A stretch of DNA of 64,000 bases, from positions 62,001 to 126,000 of the forward strand of contig DAOUBW010000023.1 in NCBI GenBank assembly GCA_034432555.1, written 5' to 3'. Positions within the stretch are counted from its first letter, which is position 1, and the number at the start of each line of letters is the position of its first letter. Positions 17,832 to 26,711 of the stretch are shown here, piece after piece. The notes below the pieces were generated by a model, which saw nothing but the letters and a program-made list of their open reading frames with translations, had not been told where the DNA came from and did no database searches. The stretch comes from CP2-2F sp034432555. GTDB taxonomy: Bacteria > Chloroflexota > Anaerolineae > Aggregatilineales > UBA2796. Both the position numbers and the translations under genes were made by a program.

Positions 17832-17873
17832 AAGGATGCTAAGGCTAATCAATGCGCGAATTTGGGCAAACAT
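17757..17873 (-). CDS. Branched-chain amino acid leader peptide of the ilv operon
   Basis: 38 codons, ATG to TGA, beginning about 30 nt after the predicted start of transcription. The peptide contains ten Ile, Leu or Val residues between positions 5 and 21 (I5, L8, I9, L11, I13, L14, L17, V18, I20, I21), an extreme density, then a non-hydrophobic tail ending 18 nt before the terminator stem. An AAAGG sequence lies upstream but is rather far. Together with the promoter and terminator this is the arrangement of ilv/leu leader peptides in other bacteria: low charged Ile/Leu/Val tRNA stalls the ribosome and lets transcription continue into ilvB. Confidence 0.8.
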   Translation of the reverse strand: MFAQIRALISLSILTSLVAIIRYERNGWAAWRVCGQSS

Positions 17874-17909
17874 GGCTACAAAATTTATGCCTTTCTGAAC
17901 AACGTTTTA

Positions 17910-17938
17910 AGTGTAAAGCGCCGCGCTGAATCCTGCAA
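17910..17938 (-). promoter_or_regulatory. Promoter of the ilv operon
   Basis: TTGCAG (17938-17933), a 17-nt spacer and TACACT (17915-17910) form a good sigma-70-type promoter on the minus strand, with the leader ATG 36 nt downstream of the -10. Confidence 0.6.
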
Positions 17939-18000
17939 CTAGCACACTGCACAATCAGAATAGGCTGTTTTAGGGCAATCTGCCCAAAGGCTGCCCTGCG

Positions 18001-18029
18001 TTGCCCACTCGCCCAATATCTTGTATAGT
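18001..18029 (+). promoter_or_regulatory. Promoter of the SLATT-like gene pair
   Basis: TTGCCC (18001-18006), a 17-nt spacer and TATAGT (18024-18029). The -10 lies inside the inverted repeat CTTGT-N7-ACAAG-like sequence (18020-18038), which could be an operator. The first gene starts about 50 nt downstream. Confidence 0.5.
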
Positions 18030-18076
18030 GAACACAAGATTAGCGGTTCGTTTTAGGTTTGTTTAGAAAGGATTGT

Positions 18077-18856
18077 ATGCCGATGGCGAACTCGACCCAA
18101 CCAAAGGAAACCGAGATGCGTCCGCGCACGCAGCAGAAGGGCAATCCACGCCGCTATTGGCCCGCCTGGGCGAAGCAACTACCCTACTTTAGGCTGCCAC
18201 CGCCCGACCCGAACTTCTCGCTTGTACCAAAGCAAGAGGCGCTTGAATTGCTGCGCCCTGACCCCAGCAAAATGACGGATAGCACCACCAGCACTGCTTA
18301 TCCGCCCTTTCGCGCTACGGATAGCACCATCCGCGCTCTTGAAAACGACCTTGACCTGCTAGAGCGCGAGGTGCTGCGCCTGTTTCGTGAGCGCGATCTG
18401 GAGGCGAAAACACAGCAAAATCGCTACCGTCTCTATCAGATTAGTTTCATTGTACTGTCGGCTATCGCCACTGTGATCGGCTCACTGTTGGCGCTGGCGA
18501 TCAATCAAAATCCGCCGACCCTTGTGCCGCTCTTGGGCTTTGCCGAGACGGTTGTCGCGCTCTTGGCAACGTTCCTTGCCCAGATCAGCGGGCGCGAGTC
18601 GCCTTTCAACCTGTGGTTGGAAAATCGGCGGGCGGCTGAAGGCTTGCGCCGTGAATATTTCCGCTATCTGATGCGCCTTACGCCCTACGATAACGATTTG
18701 CTGCAACCTTACGAGCGCCGCCTAATGCTGGCAGAGCGCGCCGCACTGATCAACCGCGGCACCTCGCCCGACGACCGCGCCGCGACCACGCTCAGCGGCA
18801 GCCTGACTGGCGAAGGAATGCCCCACCGCACAGAAGGGATCCCAAGCAATGGATGA
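18077..18856 (+). CDS. DUF4231/SLATT-like two-transmembrane protein
   Basis: 259 residues from the ATG after AAAGGA; a second ATG two codons on is equally possible. Residues about 100-205 hold a helix with many charged residues, two transmembrane helices (about 122-144 and 150-172) separated by a short NQNPP-containing turn, then an amphipathic helix with LWLENRRAAEGLRREYFRYL and a PYDNDLLQPYERR segment. This is the pattern of DUF4231/SLATT domains, membrane proteins predicted to act as pore-forming effectors or sensors in bacterial conflict systems. The stop overlaps the start of the next, similar protein by 8 bp. No nucleotide-sensing partner (SMODS, SLOG) is adjacent. Confidence 0.6.
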   Translation: MPMANSTQPKETEMRPRTQQKGNPRRYWPAWAKQLPYFRLPPPDPNFSLVPKQEALELLRPDPSKMTDSTTSTAYPPFRATDSTIRALENDLDLLEREVLRLFRERDLEAKTQQNRYRLYQISFIVLSAIATVIGSLLALAINQNPPTLVPLLGFAETVVALLATFLAQISGRESPFNLWLENRRAAEGLRREYFRYLMRLTPYDNDLLQPYERRLMLAERAALINRGTSPDDRAATTLSGSLTGEGMPHRTEGIPSNG

Positions 18857-19514
18857 GTTAAACCGCAACCGCCTAGAGGCGATTTATCGCGTTTTCGATA
18901 AATTCGCCCTTGAAGATACGCGTGTCTTTTATAAAGCAACTATTCAGCGCCACCGCCGCGCCGCTGGGCAGGTGAACTTTCTACGCGCCCTTGCCTCATT
19001 TATGGCGGGCTTTGCCGCGGCACTGGTCGGCTTGATTGTGCAATCAGTCTATGTCAGTGGAAATTCCTGCATTGCGCCTGCTACGCCCGATCAGCTCAGC
19101 TATTGCCAGTTCATCAATACTGTGATTGTGATCCTGATGATGTTGGCAATCGTTTCGCCTGCGGTGGGCGGCGGGCTCTCGACGCTCGCAGATTTATATC
19201 AGTGGGATCGGCAAGTCTCGCTCTACGACGAGTCTTTGAAGAACCTTGCCGTTGCCGATGCCCGTTCGCCCGACCCTGAAATGGACGATGACACCTATCG
19301 TGCTGCGCTGATGGCATACTCACTCGGTTCGCTCACCGTGATGTATGATGAGGCTGCCCAATGGGGACAGATGATCCGCACCCCTGTGCAGATTGAGGAA
19401 TTCATCAAGCGTTCGCAAGAGCGCGCTGAGGGCGTGCGCTTGCCTGTCTTCAAAATTTCTGAGCCACAGCCCAGCCGTAGCCCAATGGGAACAGAAGATG
19501 AAGCCTTAGGCTGA
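18849..19514 (+). CDS. Second two-transmembrane SLATT-like protein
   Basis: 221 residues. A charged N-terminal helix (about 1-45) precedes two hydrophobic helices (about 50-74 and 92-120), then helices with an ALMAYSLGSLTVMYDEAAQW segment and a polar tail. The arrangement (helix, TM, short loop, TM, amphipathic helix) parallels the upstream protein without obvious close identity, suggesting a heteromeric membrane complex. The gene overlaps the upstream gene by 8 bp (translational coupling) and its 3' end overlaps the convergent kinase gene by 9 bp. Function unknown. Confidence 0.55.
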   Translation: MDELNRNRLEAIYRVFDKFALEDTRVFYKATIQRHRRAAGQVNFLRALASFMAGFAAALVGLIVQSVYVSGNSCIAPATPDQLSYCQFINTVIVILMMLAIVSPAVGGGLSTLADLYQWDRQVSLYDESLKNLAVADARSPDPEMDDDTYRAALMAYSLGSLTVMYDEAAQWGQMIRTPVQIEEFIKRSQERAEGVRLPVFKISEPQPSRSPMGTEDEALG

Positions 19515-22500
19515 GGCGCTCATCGCGGCACGCAAGGCGGCGGCTTTGTGCAGGTATGGTGTGCCGCCGCCATGGGTGGCGTAGGTTTCGTAGAGCCGCA
19601 GCAGCCAACTGCGCGTGCCGCTTTTTTCGGCAAGGGCAATGCCCCGCTGCCATGCTGTGTGGGCAGCCTGTTGATCGCCTTTTAGCCACAGATACCAACC
19701 CTGCAAGCGCAAATATTCAGGGCGCAGCATGATCCGCGTGCGCGCCACACGCTTGAAGGTAGTCAATTGTTGTTCGGCGGCTGCCAGCCAAAGCGCTTGT
19801 GCTTCGCCTGTTGTCTGTGCTGCCATGCCTAACACCGCTTCTAGGATCACTTCGCGTCCGCTGGGTGCGTGCTTTGCCTGTGCCGCTGCCCGCTCTGCGA
19901 AAGGCGCTGCCGCTGCCACATCACCCGCTTGCAAGTGCATGGTGGCAACCGCCGCTAAAACCGCCGCCCACGTGCTATCTTCATCAAAGTTCTCTGTATC
20001 GCGTGCGAGGTCATTTTTCAGCAGAATGCTGCGCGCACTTTCGTAATCATGCAGCAGGCTGTGCGCCTGCGCTTGATAGAGCGTTGCCCGATGGCGCATG
20101 GTGGTAAAACGCGTCAGCGTGCTTAGCTTTTCTTCCATCTGGGCAAACAGGTGGAAACTGGCGGGCATATCGCCCTGAAAATAGGCGATGATCGCGGCGT
20201 TCATCAATGTGGTGGCGAGCGAATCCGTATCACCGATCATCTGGGAAAGGGCTGCCGAGCGCTCTAAATATCCTCGCGCTGACCAGTCCCCGCGATAGGA
20301 AGCAGGCAGTGCGATGCCATTTAACACATAGGCAAGCGTTTCCGGATCGTTCACTTTCTCGGCAGTTTCAAGCGCTTTGCGCGCATAAAAGCGCGCCATG
20401 CGGTGCACCCCTAACACGCTGCCCATGCCGATTGCCGCGCCCACGTAAGCGCGTGCTAACTCTGGCGTTGGCTGTGGCAGCGTTTCAGCAAGGTTCAGGG
20501 CGCGCATGACAGCATAGGCGCCTGCTACCAGACGCTGCACATTCCAGTAATCCCCGCTCAGGTGTTGATAAATGGCAGCCGCCTCCAGCACATCGGCAGC
20601 ACGGCTTGGTCGGACGCGGTATAGGCGCGGCGGCAGGGTGCGCCGCACTAAAAATTGGCGGGCAAAAGCACCGATCAATTGGCGCGGCAAGCCTTTGGTC
20701 GGCGGCAAGGGCTGACCAAGCAGCGCTAAAGCACGCTGATAGTGCGCTTCGCGCACCGTGATATCCATGTGCGCCCTGCCTAACGTGCGCTCTAGCTGCG
20801 CCTTGCGTAACGCATCAAAGCCAACGGCATCGGCAAGCGCTAAGGCACGCTCTAGCAGCGGCACGGCGCGCTCATAGGCGTGGTTGCGGACTGCCTGCAT
20901 CCCTGCTAATGCTTTGTAGTGCGCTTCCTTAGACAGATCGCCTGCATTTGCCCAGTGGTGCGCCAACGCACTGATCTGCTGTGGATCGTTTGGGTAGAGT
21001 GCCTCTAACTGCTGTGCCACTTGACGGCTAAGCAGCGCACGGTCAGCAGCGGAGAGGCTTGCCACAAGCGTCTCGCGCAGTTGATCGTGTGCAAAGCGCC
21101 ACCGATCATTGACGATTTCCAGCACGGCGTGATCAGCGCACACATCCAGCCATGCCTCGAAGGGCAGCGCATTGGGATGTTCGCTATGCAAAGCGCGCAA
21201 CAGTGACAGATCAAGCTGCCTGCCGCCGATTGCCGCAAGGTTTAGCAGGCTGCGCGCTGTGTCCGGCAGGCGTGCCAAGCGCCGCCGCAACACGGTTTGC
21301 ACACCGCCGCTGAACAAGCGCTCTGGCAGCGTCACTACGCCGATCCGATCTAAGCGCCCGGAGAGTTGGGCGAGTTCGCGCAGCACCTCGATCATGAACA
21401 GCGCATTACCTTCTGTCTCACGCTGGAGCAGATCAAGCACTTGTGGTGTCTTGCCGCTCGTCCCGATCATGGATTCGGTAAGGGCTGCCATTTGCTCAGA
21501 GGAGAGGCGTGCTAGACTTAGGCGCTGTGCCTTTGGGAATTGCTCAGGCAGATCGGGACGTTCTTCTTCCCGATACGTGCCGATAATGAGCAATGGCGCA
21601 CGTTTTGCCCAAGCGCTCAGGCGGGCTAGGATCGCTAGCGAGCCACGCCCTGCCCAATGGATATCTTCTAACAGCAGCAGGGCGGGACTCTGCAAACGGG
21701 CAAAGAGCGCTTCTACAACGCTGATCAAGCGCTCTTGCGCCTTCTCTGGCTCTAATTGCGGTGGATCGCTCACTGCACGCTCAAGGAGTGCTTTAAGGTC
21801 TGGTATGAATGGCTTCAGCACGCTTGCCTCAAAATCAGAAGGCGGGCTGTATAGCACCAATTCGCGCAGGGCTGCCAACCACGCCTGATAAAGCGCGCTG
21901 CCGCTGCTGATTGCCTGCCCGCGCAGCACCAAGGCGCCGCGCACCAACGCTGCCGTCCGCAGTTCATCTACAAGGCGGGATTTGCCTACGCCGCTTTCGC
22001 CGCCGATCAGCCACAGATCGCCAAGTCCAAGCATGGTGCGTTCTAGCGCATCGGTCAGTTGCGCCAGTTCAGCTTCGCGCCCAACAAAGCGGGCTGCCTG
22101 CAAAAAGCCTTCCCGCACGGTCCTTTCTTGCGGCGGCAGCGGCGCACCCACTGCATTGTAGTAATCCACGATGAGCGCAGCAGCATCCGTAGCGCGCTCA
22201 ACAGGATTTTTCGTCAGCAAGCGCCCGATCAAGTGTCGTGTGGGAAAATCCACCTCCAGCGCGTCAAAATCAGGCGTCGCACGCAAGATATTCTCTATTA
22301 AGCGCGTGACAGTATCCGACTTGAACGGATTAACGCCCGTCAGCAATTCGTAGGCAATCACGCCGACAGCATACAGATCGCTTGCCTCACTCGGCTGCCC
22401 GTCCGAGAGCAGCTCTGGGGCAAGGTAGGGCAGCGTGCCTGCTAACGTCACGCGCTGATCGCGCATCGTAGACAGTCCAAAATCTAGCACGCGCAGGCGA

Positions 22501-22961
22501 CCATCGGCAACCAGCAGGTTGTTTGGCGCAATATCGCGGTGCAAAATCTGGCGGCGGTGTAGATAGGTAAGCGCTTCCAGCACTTGCAGGATCAGGTCAA
22601 TTTTTCCCTGTGTGGGCAGCGCCGCCCCAGCAGTGAGGATGGTCTGCGGTGCGTTGAGGAGTTCCATTGTGTAGAAGGGCAAGCCATCCGCATCAAAGCC
22701 ATAATCACGCACGGCGATAATGTTCGGATGGCGCAGCGATGCCAACAGGCGAAACTCGTTAGCGAGCGCCAACGGCGAATTTCCCTCACCGCGTGAGCTG
22801 AAATCGAGCGAATCAATCGGCGTCGTTAGGCGCTTGAGGGCAACTTCCTCACCCAACAGCCGATCATAAGCGCGGAAAACGGCACCCATGCCGCCACGCC
22901 CTAGTTCTTCTCGCAGCACGTAGCGTTGTCGCAGCCCAGTCCGCGAAAGTGTTTCAATCAC
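19506..22961 (-). CDS. Ser/Thr protein kinase fused to AAA-type ATPase and TPR-like region
   Basis: 1151 residues. Residues 15-275 are a Hanks-type kinase: Gly loop GRGGMGAVF (21-29), K43, catalytic HRD 141-143, DFG 160-162, APE 181-183, all intact. An ATPase of the AAA_16/predicted-ATPase kind follows (about 290-480) with Walker A GGESGVGKS (320-328) and a LLLLEDIHW Walker B. From about 690 on come helical repeats with TPR-like spacing to the end. Such kinase-STAND-like-TPR proteins are signalling hubs in Chloroflexota, Cyanobacteria and Myxobacteria. There is no transmembrane segment. It is not in an obvious operon. Confidence 0.9.
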   Translation of the reverse strand: MIETLSRTGLRQRYVLREELGRGGMGAVFRAYDRLLGEEVALKRLTTPIDSLDFSSRGEGNSPLALANEFRLLASLRHPNIIAVRDYGFDADGLPFYTMELLNAPQTILTAGAALPTQGKIDLILQVLEALTYLHRRQILHRDIAPNNLLVADGRLRVLDFGLSTMRDQRVTLAGTLPYLAPELLSDGQPSEASDLYAVGVIAYELLTGVNPFKSDTVTRLIENILRATPDFDALEVDFPTRHLIGRLLTKNPVERATDAAALIVDYYNAVGAPLPPQERTVREGFLQAARFVGREAELAQLTDALERTMLGLGDLWLIGGESGVGKSRLVDELRTAALVRGALVLRGQAISSGSALYQAWLAALRELVLYSPPSDFEASVLKPFIPDLKALLERAVSDPPQLEPEKAQERLISVVEALFARLQSPALLLLEDIHWAGRGSLAILARLSAWAKRAPLLIIGTYREEERPDLPEQFPKAQRLSLARLSSEQMAALTESMIGTSGKTPQVLDLLQRETEGNALFMIEVLRELAQLSGRLDRIGVVTLPERLFSGGVQTVLRRRLARLPDTARSLLNLAAIGGRQLDLSLLRALHSEHPNALPFEAWLDVCADHAVLEIVNDRWRFAHDQLRETLVASLSAADRALLSRQVAQQLEALYPNDPQQISALAHHWANAGDLSKEAHYKALAGMQAVRNHAYERAVPLLERALALADAVGFDALRKAQLERTLGRAHMDITVREAHYQRALALLGQPLPPTKGLPRQLIGAFARQFLVRRTLPPRLYRVRPSRAADVLEAAAIYQHLSGDYWNVQRLVAGAYAVMRALNLAETLPQPTPELARAYVGAAIGMGSVLGVHRMARFYARKALETAEKVNDPETLAYVLNGIALPASYRGDWSARGYLERSAALSQMIGDTDSLATTLMNAAIIAYFQGDMPASFHLFAQMEEKLSTLTRFTTMRHRATLYQAQAHSLLHDYESARSILLKNDLARDTENFDEDSTWAAVLAAVATMHLQAGDVAAAAPFAERAAAQAKHAPSGREVILEAVLGMAAQTTGEAQALWLAAAEQQLTTFKRVARTRIMLRPEYLRLQGWYLWLKGDQQAAHTAWQRGIALAEKSGTRSWLLRLYETYATHGGGTPYLHKAAALRAAMSASA

Positions 22962-23051
22962 GTGCGGTCGCCTGCCTTTCTTCCCTCAAGTCTATGCGAA
23001 GGCGGCGGGTTAGGCAATGAATAGCCTATAAAATGCCTATAAACAAGGGAG

Positions 23052-23084
23052 GTGGTATAACATTATGATAATATGCTATACCAC
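23052..23084. repeat. A+T-rich inverted repeat upstream of the kinase gene
   Basis: GTGGTATA (23052-23059) is matched by TATACCAC (23077-23084), and a second palindrome ATTATGATAAT (23062-23072) fills the centre. On the minus strand TTGAGT, 17 nt and TAATGT read across it as a weak promoter for the kinase gene, so an operator is possible. Confidence 0.4.
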
Positions 23085-23103
23085 TCAAATGTTTTGAGGT
23101 AGG

Positions 23104-24828
23104 TTACTGAGCAGGCTCTAGCCAGTAGGTAGCGCCTTCACCTTCTGCCGTCCAGCCGACAAGCCCTTGATAGTTGACCTGCCACCAGGCATAGCCATCC
23201 GCGCAGATCGGACCGTTCAGCACGCTGAAGAACTGCCCGCCGGGAATGTTGCCGATCACACGGCTGATCTGGTTGTTGGTGGTTGGCTGGCTGCGCAGTG
23301 CGTTAGGCGCGCCGGGCGTTACACGGGCAACCCCGCCGATCCGCAAGCGCGGCGGCAGCAGCGGCGGGCAAGCATCCGCGCCGACAATTGGCTCTAGCCA
23401 ATAGACGCCATTCTCGCCTTCACCTGTCCAGCCGATGATGCCGTTATAGTTGACTTGCCACCACAACACACCGTCGTTACAGATAGGTCCGTTGATGAGC
23501 GTCATCGTGCCGCCAATCGGTATGGTGCCAAGCCGCACGCTGCGCGGATCGCGTGTGGGGCGGGCGGGTTGGCTGTTCAGGGCGTTTGCCTGAGCGGGAA
23601 AGCTGGTCACCCGCGCCCGAATGCCAACTGTCAGGCGTGTGGCAAGCGCGCAGTTCGGCACGGGCTGCGGCGTTGGCGGCTGCACCACACCTGAGGGCTG
23701 CACACGCCACAAATTATAGCCCCACGCCACCGCCATCAGACGGTTATCGCCCGCCAGCCGATCTGTGCCAGGTACTTTGCGCGTTTGTCCACCACGCAAA
23801 ATGTAAACCGCATCCTCTGCCCAAGCAATCGCCTGCCCGGAAGGCGCGATGGAAAGCTGCTCTGGGAAGCCGAAGAAGGGCAGCGCCACCTCTTGCCGAT
23901 TGGCAACGCCACGCCAAGCGTAGCCCATACCGTTGGTGGCAAGGTTGAAGTAGGCAGAGACGGCATTGGGTGCGCGCCCGCTGTAACGCTCCACCACGCC
24001 CGGTGGATTGACGCGAGAGCCGTTGATCGGGTTGATCAGCACCCATGCATTGTTAGAGAAAAGCGCCGCCAAATAGGGCTGACCGTTCAAGGTTGCCCAT
24101 TCGTAGTATTGAATGGACGCGCCGCCGCCATCTTGCACACGAATTTCGTTGACCTGCTGACCGCTGGCATCAAAGAGCAGCAACACTTCTGTGTAGGTCT
24201 CGCCGCTGAAGCCATTGCCGCGCACTGCCAGCGCGCCGCCCCAGCGCGGCGCGTCAAAGCCGAACAGCGTAGTTAGGTTTGGCACATGGATCGGCGTGGT
24301 GGAACGTACACGGTTGTTCAGCACATCGTAGATCACAAGCTGATAACGCATCTCGTTGCCAACTACGATTGATTCAACCCAGGTTAGCGAGAAGCCATCC
24401 GGTGACCAGGTCGGCGTGCTGCGTCGGATAAAGGTTTCGCTGGGCAAGCCTGTGCCAAAGCTGGCATTGGTTGGCTGCTGCGCCACGCGCACCGCTTGCC
24501 CTGTTGCCAACGACCAAATCCAAATGTTGGCAGGTGGCACGTTAGGCGTATCGCCAAAGCGCTGCAAGGCAGGGATGGCGATTTCAGCAATAGAGGCATA
24601 CGCCACGCGCTGCGAATCTGGCGACATGATGGGCAGTTGATTATAGCCCCACCGCGTCAGTTGCCGCAGTGTGCCGCTTGCCTCGCTGTATGCCCACAAA
24701 TCACCACGCATCAAGATGATCAGCTCACCATCTGCCTGCGCGTGCGCAGCTGGCGCACCCAGCGGCACAAGCAGCGCACTTAGCACTAGAATGCCGCACC
24801 AAACTACAGAGAGCGCTCTGTATGGCAT
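23104..24828 (-). CDS. Secreted protein with PD40-like beta-propeller and two SH3-type domains
   Basis: 574 residues from the ATG preceded by AAGGAG at 8 nt (seven further upstream codons are open). A signal peptide with a hydrophobic core ends near AHAQA (about 30-35). Then come WD40/PD40-like blades (about 35-375; for example SPDSQRVAYAS and TWSPDGFSLTWVES), a short Pro/Gln-rich joint, and two SH3-like repeats near 385-475 and 485-574, each with the pattern R-x-T...LRSQP...GGTM/GGQF...DG-x-WWQVNY-x-G-x-GWT-x-EGE. SH3 modules of this kind usually bind cell-wall material. Probable surface or envelope-bound sensor; partner unknown. Confidence 0.75.
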   Translation of the reverse strand: MPYRALSVVWCGILVLSALLVPLGAPAAHAQADGELIILMRGDLWAYSEASGTLRQLTRWGYNQLPIMSPDSQRVAYASIAEIAIPALQRFGDTPNVPPANIWIWSLATGQAVRVAQQPTNASFGTGLPSETFIRRSTPTWSPDGFSLTWVESIVVGNEMRYQLVIYDVLNNRVRSTTPIHVPNLTTLFGFDAPRWGGALAVRGNGFSGETYTEVLLLFDASGQQVNEIRVQDGGGASIQYYEWATLNGQPYLAALFSNNAWVLINPINGSRVNPPGVVERYSGRAPNAVSAYFNLATNGMGYAWRGVANRQEVALPFFGFPEQLSIAPSGQAIAWAEDAVYILRGGQTRKVPGTDRLAGDNRLMAVAWGYNLWRVQPSGVVQPPTPQPVPNCALATRLTVGIRARVTSFPAQANALNSQPARPTRDPRSVRLGTIPIGGTMTLINGPICNDGVLWWQVNYNGIIGWTGEGENGVYWLEPIVGADACPPLLPPRLRIGGVARVTPGAPNALRSQPTTNNQISRVIGNIPGGQFFSVLNGPICADGYAWWQVNYQGLVGWTAEGEGATYWLEPAQ

Positions 24829-24860
24829 GATCCCGTCTCCTTTACGCATTTCACAAGCGC

Positions 24861-24884
24861 ATTATAGCACGTCGTACACGACGT
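24861..24884 (-). promoter_or_regulatory. Promoter -10 with palindromic operator candidate
   Basis: On the minus strand the palindrome ACGTCGT-GT-ACGACGT (24884-24869) ends 2 nt before TATAAT (24866-24861), placing it in the spacer of the promoter for the PD40/SH3 gene. A perfect 7-bp dyad at this place is a typical repressor site. Confidence 0.5.
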
Positions 24885-24985
24885 TTTGCCTACGTTCAAC
24901 ACACGCTCGAAGTTCCCACCTGTTAGAAAATCGCTACCTGCCCGTGTATAATGACATGCATAGATTGGAATAGGCAGGGAAAAGC

Positions 24986-25744
24986 ATGACCAACTCGGAC
25001 TCAACACCGCGTGTGCCAGTCGAAGAATATGGCGAACAGTATTTCCAGCGCTATAACTACGCAGACCGTTCGCTAGGGCGCTTCAGCATGTATTGGTTCG
25101 CCCGCCGCTACTATGCGGCGTTGGTGCGCCGTCATGCGCCAAAGGGCGGTAAATTGCTGGAGCTTGGCTGCGGGCTAGGGCATTTGCTGGGCTTGCTGCA
25201 AGATGATTTCCCGTGCATTGGCATTGACCTTGCCGCCTACAGCATTGAGCAGACCAAGCAAAACGCGCCAAAGGCAGAGGCATTCGTGCAGAGTGCCGAC
25301 GATCTCTCGCCTTTTGAGACGGGCGCTTTCAGTGCGGTGGTCGCCCTTCATTTGGTGGAACATCTGCCTAATCCGCAGCACACCATTGCCGAAGTGCATC
25401 GCCTGTTGCGGCTGAATGGGCTCTTTCTGTTTGCCACACCCAACCCGATCTACAGCTTCCGCCGCTTCAAAGACCCTAAGACCGACGCCATCGGCAAAGA
25501 CCCAACCCACATCAATGTGCAGACACCTGCACAATGGCGCGCTTGGGTAGAATGGCAAGGTTTCCGTGTGTTGCGGCACTTTGGTGATGGCTTGTGGGAT
25601 GTGCCCTATCTGCCGATTTTGCCCGCCAAACTGCAATTTGCCCTATTTGGTTTGCCCGCCCTGCTGCAAGTGGTGACGCAAACTACCTTTAACCCACTCA
25701 CACTCGGTGTGAATCAAATCTGTATTGCCCGCAAAGAACGCTAA
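24986..25744 (+). CDS. Class I SAM-dependent methyltransferase
   Basis: 252 residues with a Rossmann methyltransferase core (about 50-165): motif I LLELGCGLGHLLGLL, acidic post-I residue in CIGIDLA, and ALHLVEHLPNP at motif IV. The C-terminal part has a hydrophobic stretch (about 205-235) that could touch the membrane. A TATAAT box lies at 24947-24952 without a clear -35. It heads a three-gene run with an SDR (32-bp gap) and methylmalonyl-CoA epimerase. The substrate is not evident; the type (Methyltransf_11/23) is common for lipids, quinones and sugars. Confidence 0.85.
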   Translation: MTNSDSTPRVPVEEYGEQYFQRYNYADRSLGRFSMYWFARRYYAALVRRHAPKGGKLLELGCGLGHLLGLLQDDFPCIGIDLAAYSIEQTKQNAPKAEAFVQSADDLSPFETGAFSAVVALHLVEHLPNPQHTIAEVHRLLRLNGLFLFATPNPIYSFRRFKDPKTDAIGKDPTHINVQTPAQWRAWVEWQGFRVLRHFGDGLWDVPYLPILPAKLQFALFGLPALLQVVTQTTFNPLTLGVNQICIARKER

Positions 25745-25776
25745 CGCGCACAGGCGCTAGAAAGGTTGCCGCCGCT

Positions 25777-26709
25777 ATGGGACGTTTCCGCTGGTTTTTG
25801 CTAGGTGGCGCGGCAAGTGCTGCCGCCTATTGGTTGATGCGCTACTTGCGCCCGGAACACTCGCCGTTGGTGCTGAATCAGGCGGTGGTTATCATCACAG
25901 GCGCTTCAGCAGGCATTGGGCGTGCTTATGCGCTTGCCTTTGCACGGCGCGGCGCACGTTTGGTGCTGGCAGCCCGCCGCGCCGAGGCACTGGAGGAAGT
26001 CCGCGCCGAAGTTGCCACCTACGCCGCCGAAGTGCTGTGCGTACCAACCGACGTGAATGATGACGCACAGCTTGAAGGGTTAGTGCAAACAGCGCTCGAT
26101 CACTATGGGCGCGTGGATATTTTGATCAACAACGCGGGCTTGGTGGACTATGGCACACTGCAAAATCACCATCCACGCCGCACGCGCCAGGTGGTCAGCA
26201 CGAACCTTGCCTCTGCCATCAACCTGACGCGCCTCTGCCTCATCCCAATGTTGACACAGCGCAGCGGCGCGATCATTAACGTATCCTCAATGGCGGGCAA
26301 AATTCCAACAGCGCATCAGCCTGTTTACGCTGCCACTAAAGTTGGGCTAATTGCCTTCTCGGACGCGCTGCGGCGGCAGCTTGAAGGCACTGGCGTGCGC
26401 GTAGTGAGCGTGCTGCCATCCTACACCGATACCGAGATGGTAGCGCCCGCTGTGCAGGACTACGTGCGCGAGATGGGCTTAACGGTGGATACACCACACT
26501 ACGTTGCCGAACGCACCATTGACGGCTTGCTGAAGGGTGAGCAAGAAATTCTGTTTGGCGGCGCAGTGATGCTCTTTGGCGCTTGGCTGGAGCGGCACTT
26601 CCCGCTACTGGCAACCTTAGCGTTGCGCTACGTTTTTACGCCTGATCTGATGGCGATGATGGAACAGATTAAGGCTGAGTATGTCGCTAAGGCAAAGGAA
26701 AAACGGTAG
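25777..26709 (+). CDS. Short-chain dehydrogenase/reductase with N-terminal membrane anchor
   Basis: 310 residues. An N-terminal hydrophobic segment (about 5-25) suggests membrane attachment. The SDR core follows: cofactor motif TGASAGIGRAY, NNAG, catalytic Ser in INVSSMAGK and Y184-x3-K188. The basic residue pattern AARRAEAL after strand 2 favours NADP(H). The C-terminal hydrophobic helix around FGAWLERHFPLL resembles long-chain ketoreductase or hydroxysteroid-dehydrogenase-like SDRs acting on lipids. It is cotranscribed with the flanking genes (2 bp to the next). Confidence 0.88.
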   Translation: MGRFRWFLLGGAASAAAYWLMRYLRPEHSPLVLNQAVVIITGASAGIGRAYALAFARRGARLVLAARRAEALEEVRAEVATYAAEVLCVPTDVNDDAQLEGLVQTALDHYGRVDILINNAGLVDYGTLQNHHPRRTRQVVSTNLASAINLTRLCLIPMLTQRSGAIINVSSMAGKIPTAHQPVYAATKVGLIAFSDALRRQLEGTGVRVVSVLPSYTDTEMVAPAVQDYVREMGLTVDTPHYVAERTIDGLLKGEQEILFGGAVMLFGAWLERHFPLLATLALRYVFTPDLMAMMEQIKAEYVAKAKEKR

Positions 26710-26711
26710 CT

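Noticed and set aside
17700..17960. T-box riboswitch before ilvB
   Set aside because: No conserved T-box sequence or stem I specifier arrangement; the leader peptide with adjacent switchable hairpins explains the terminator better.
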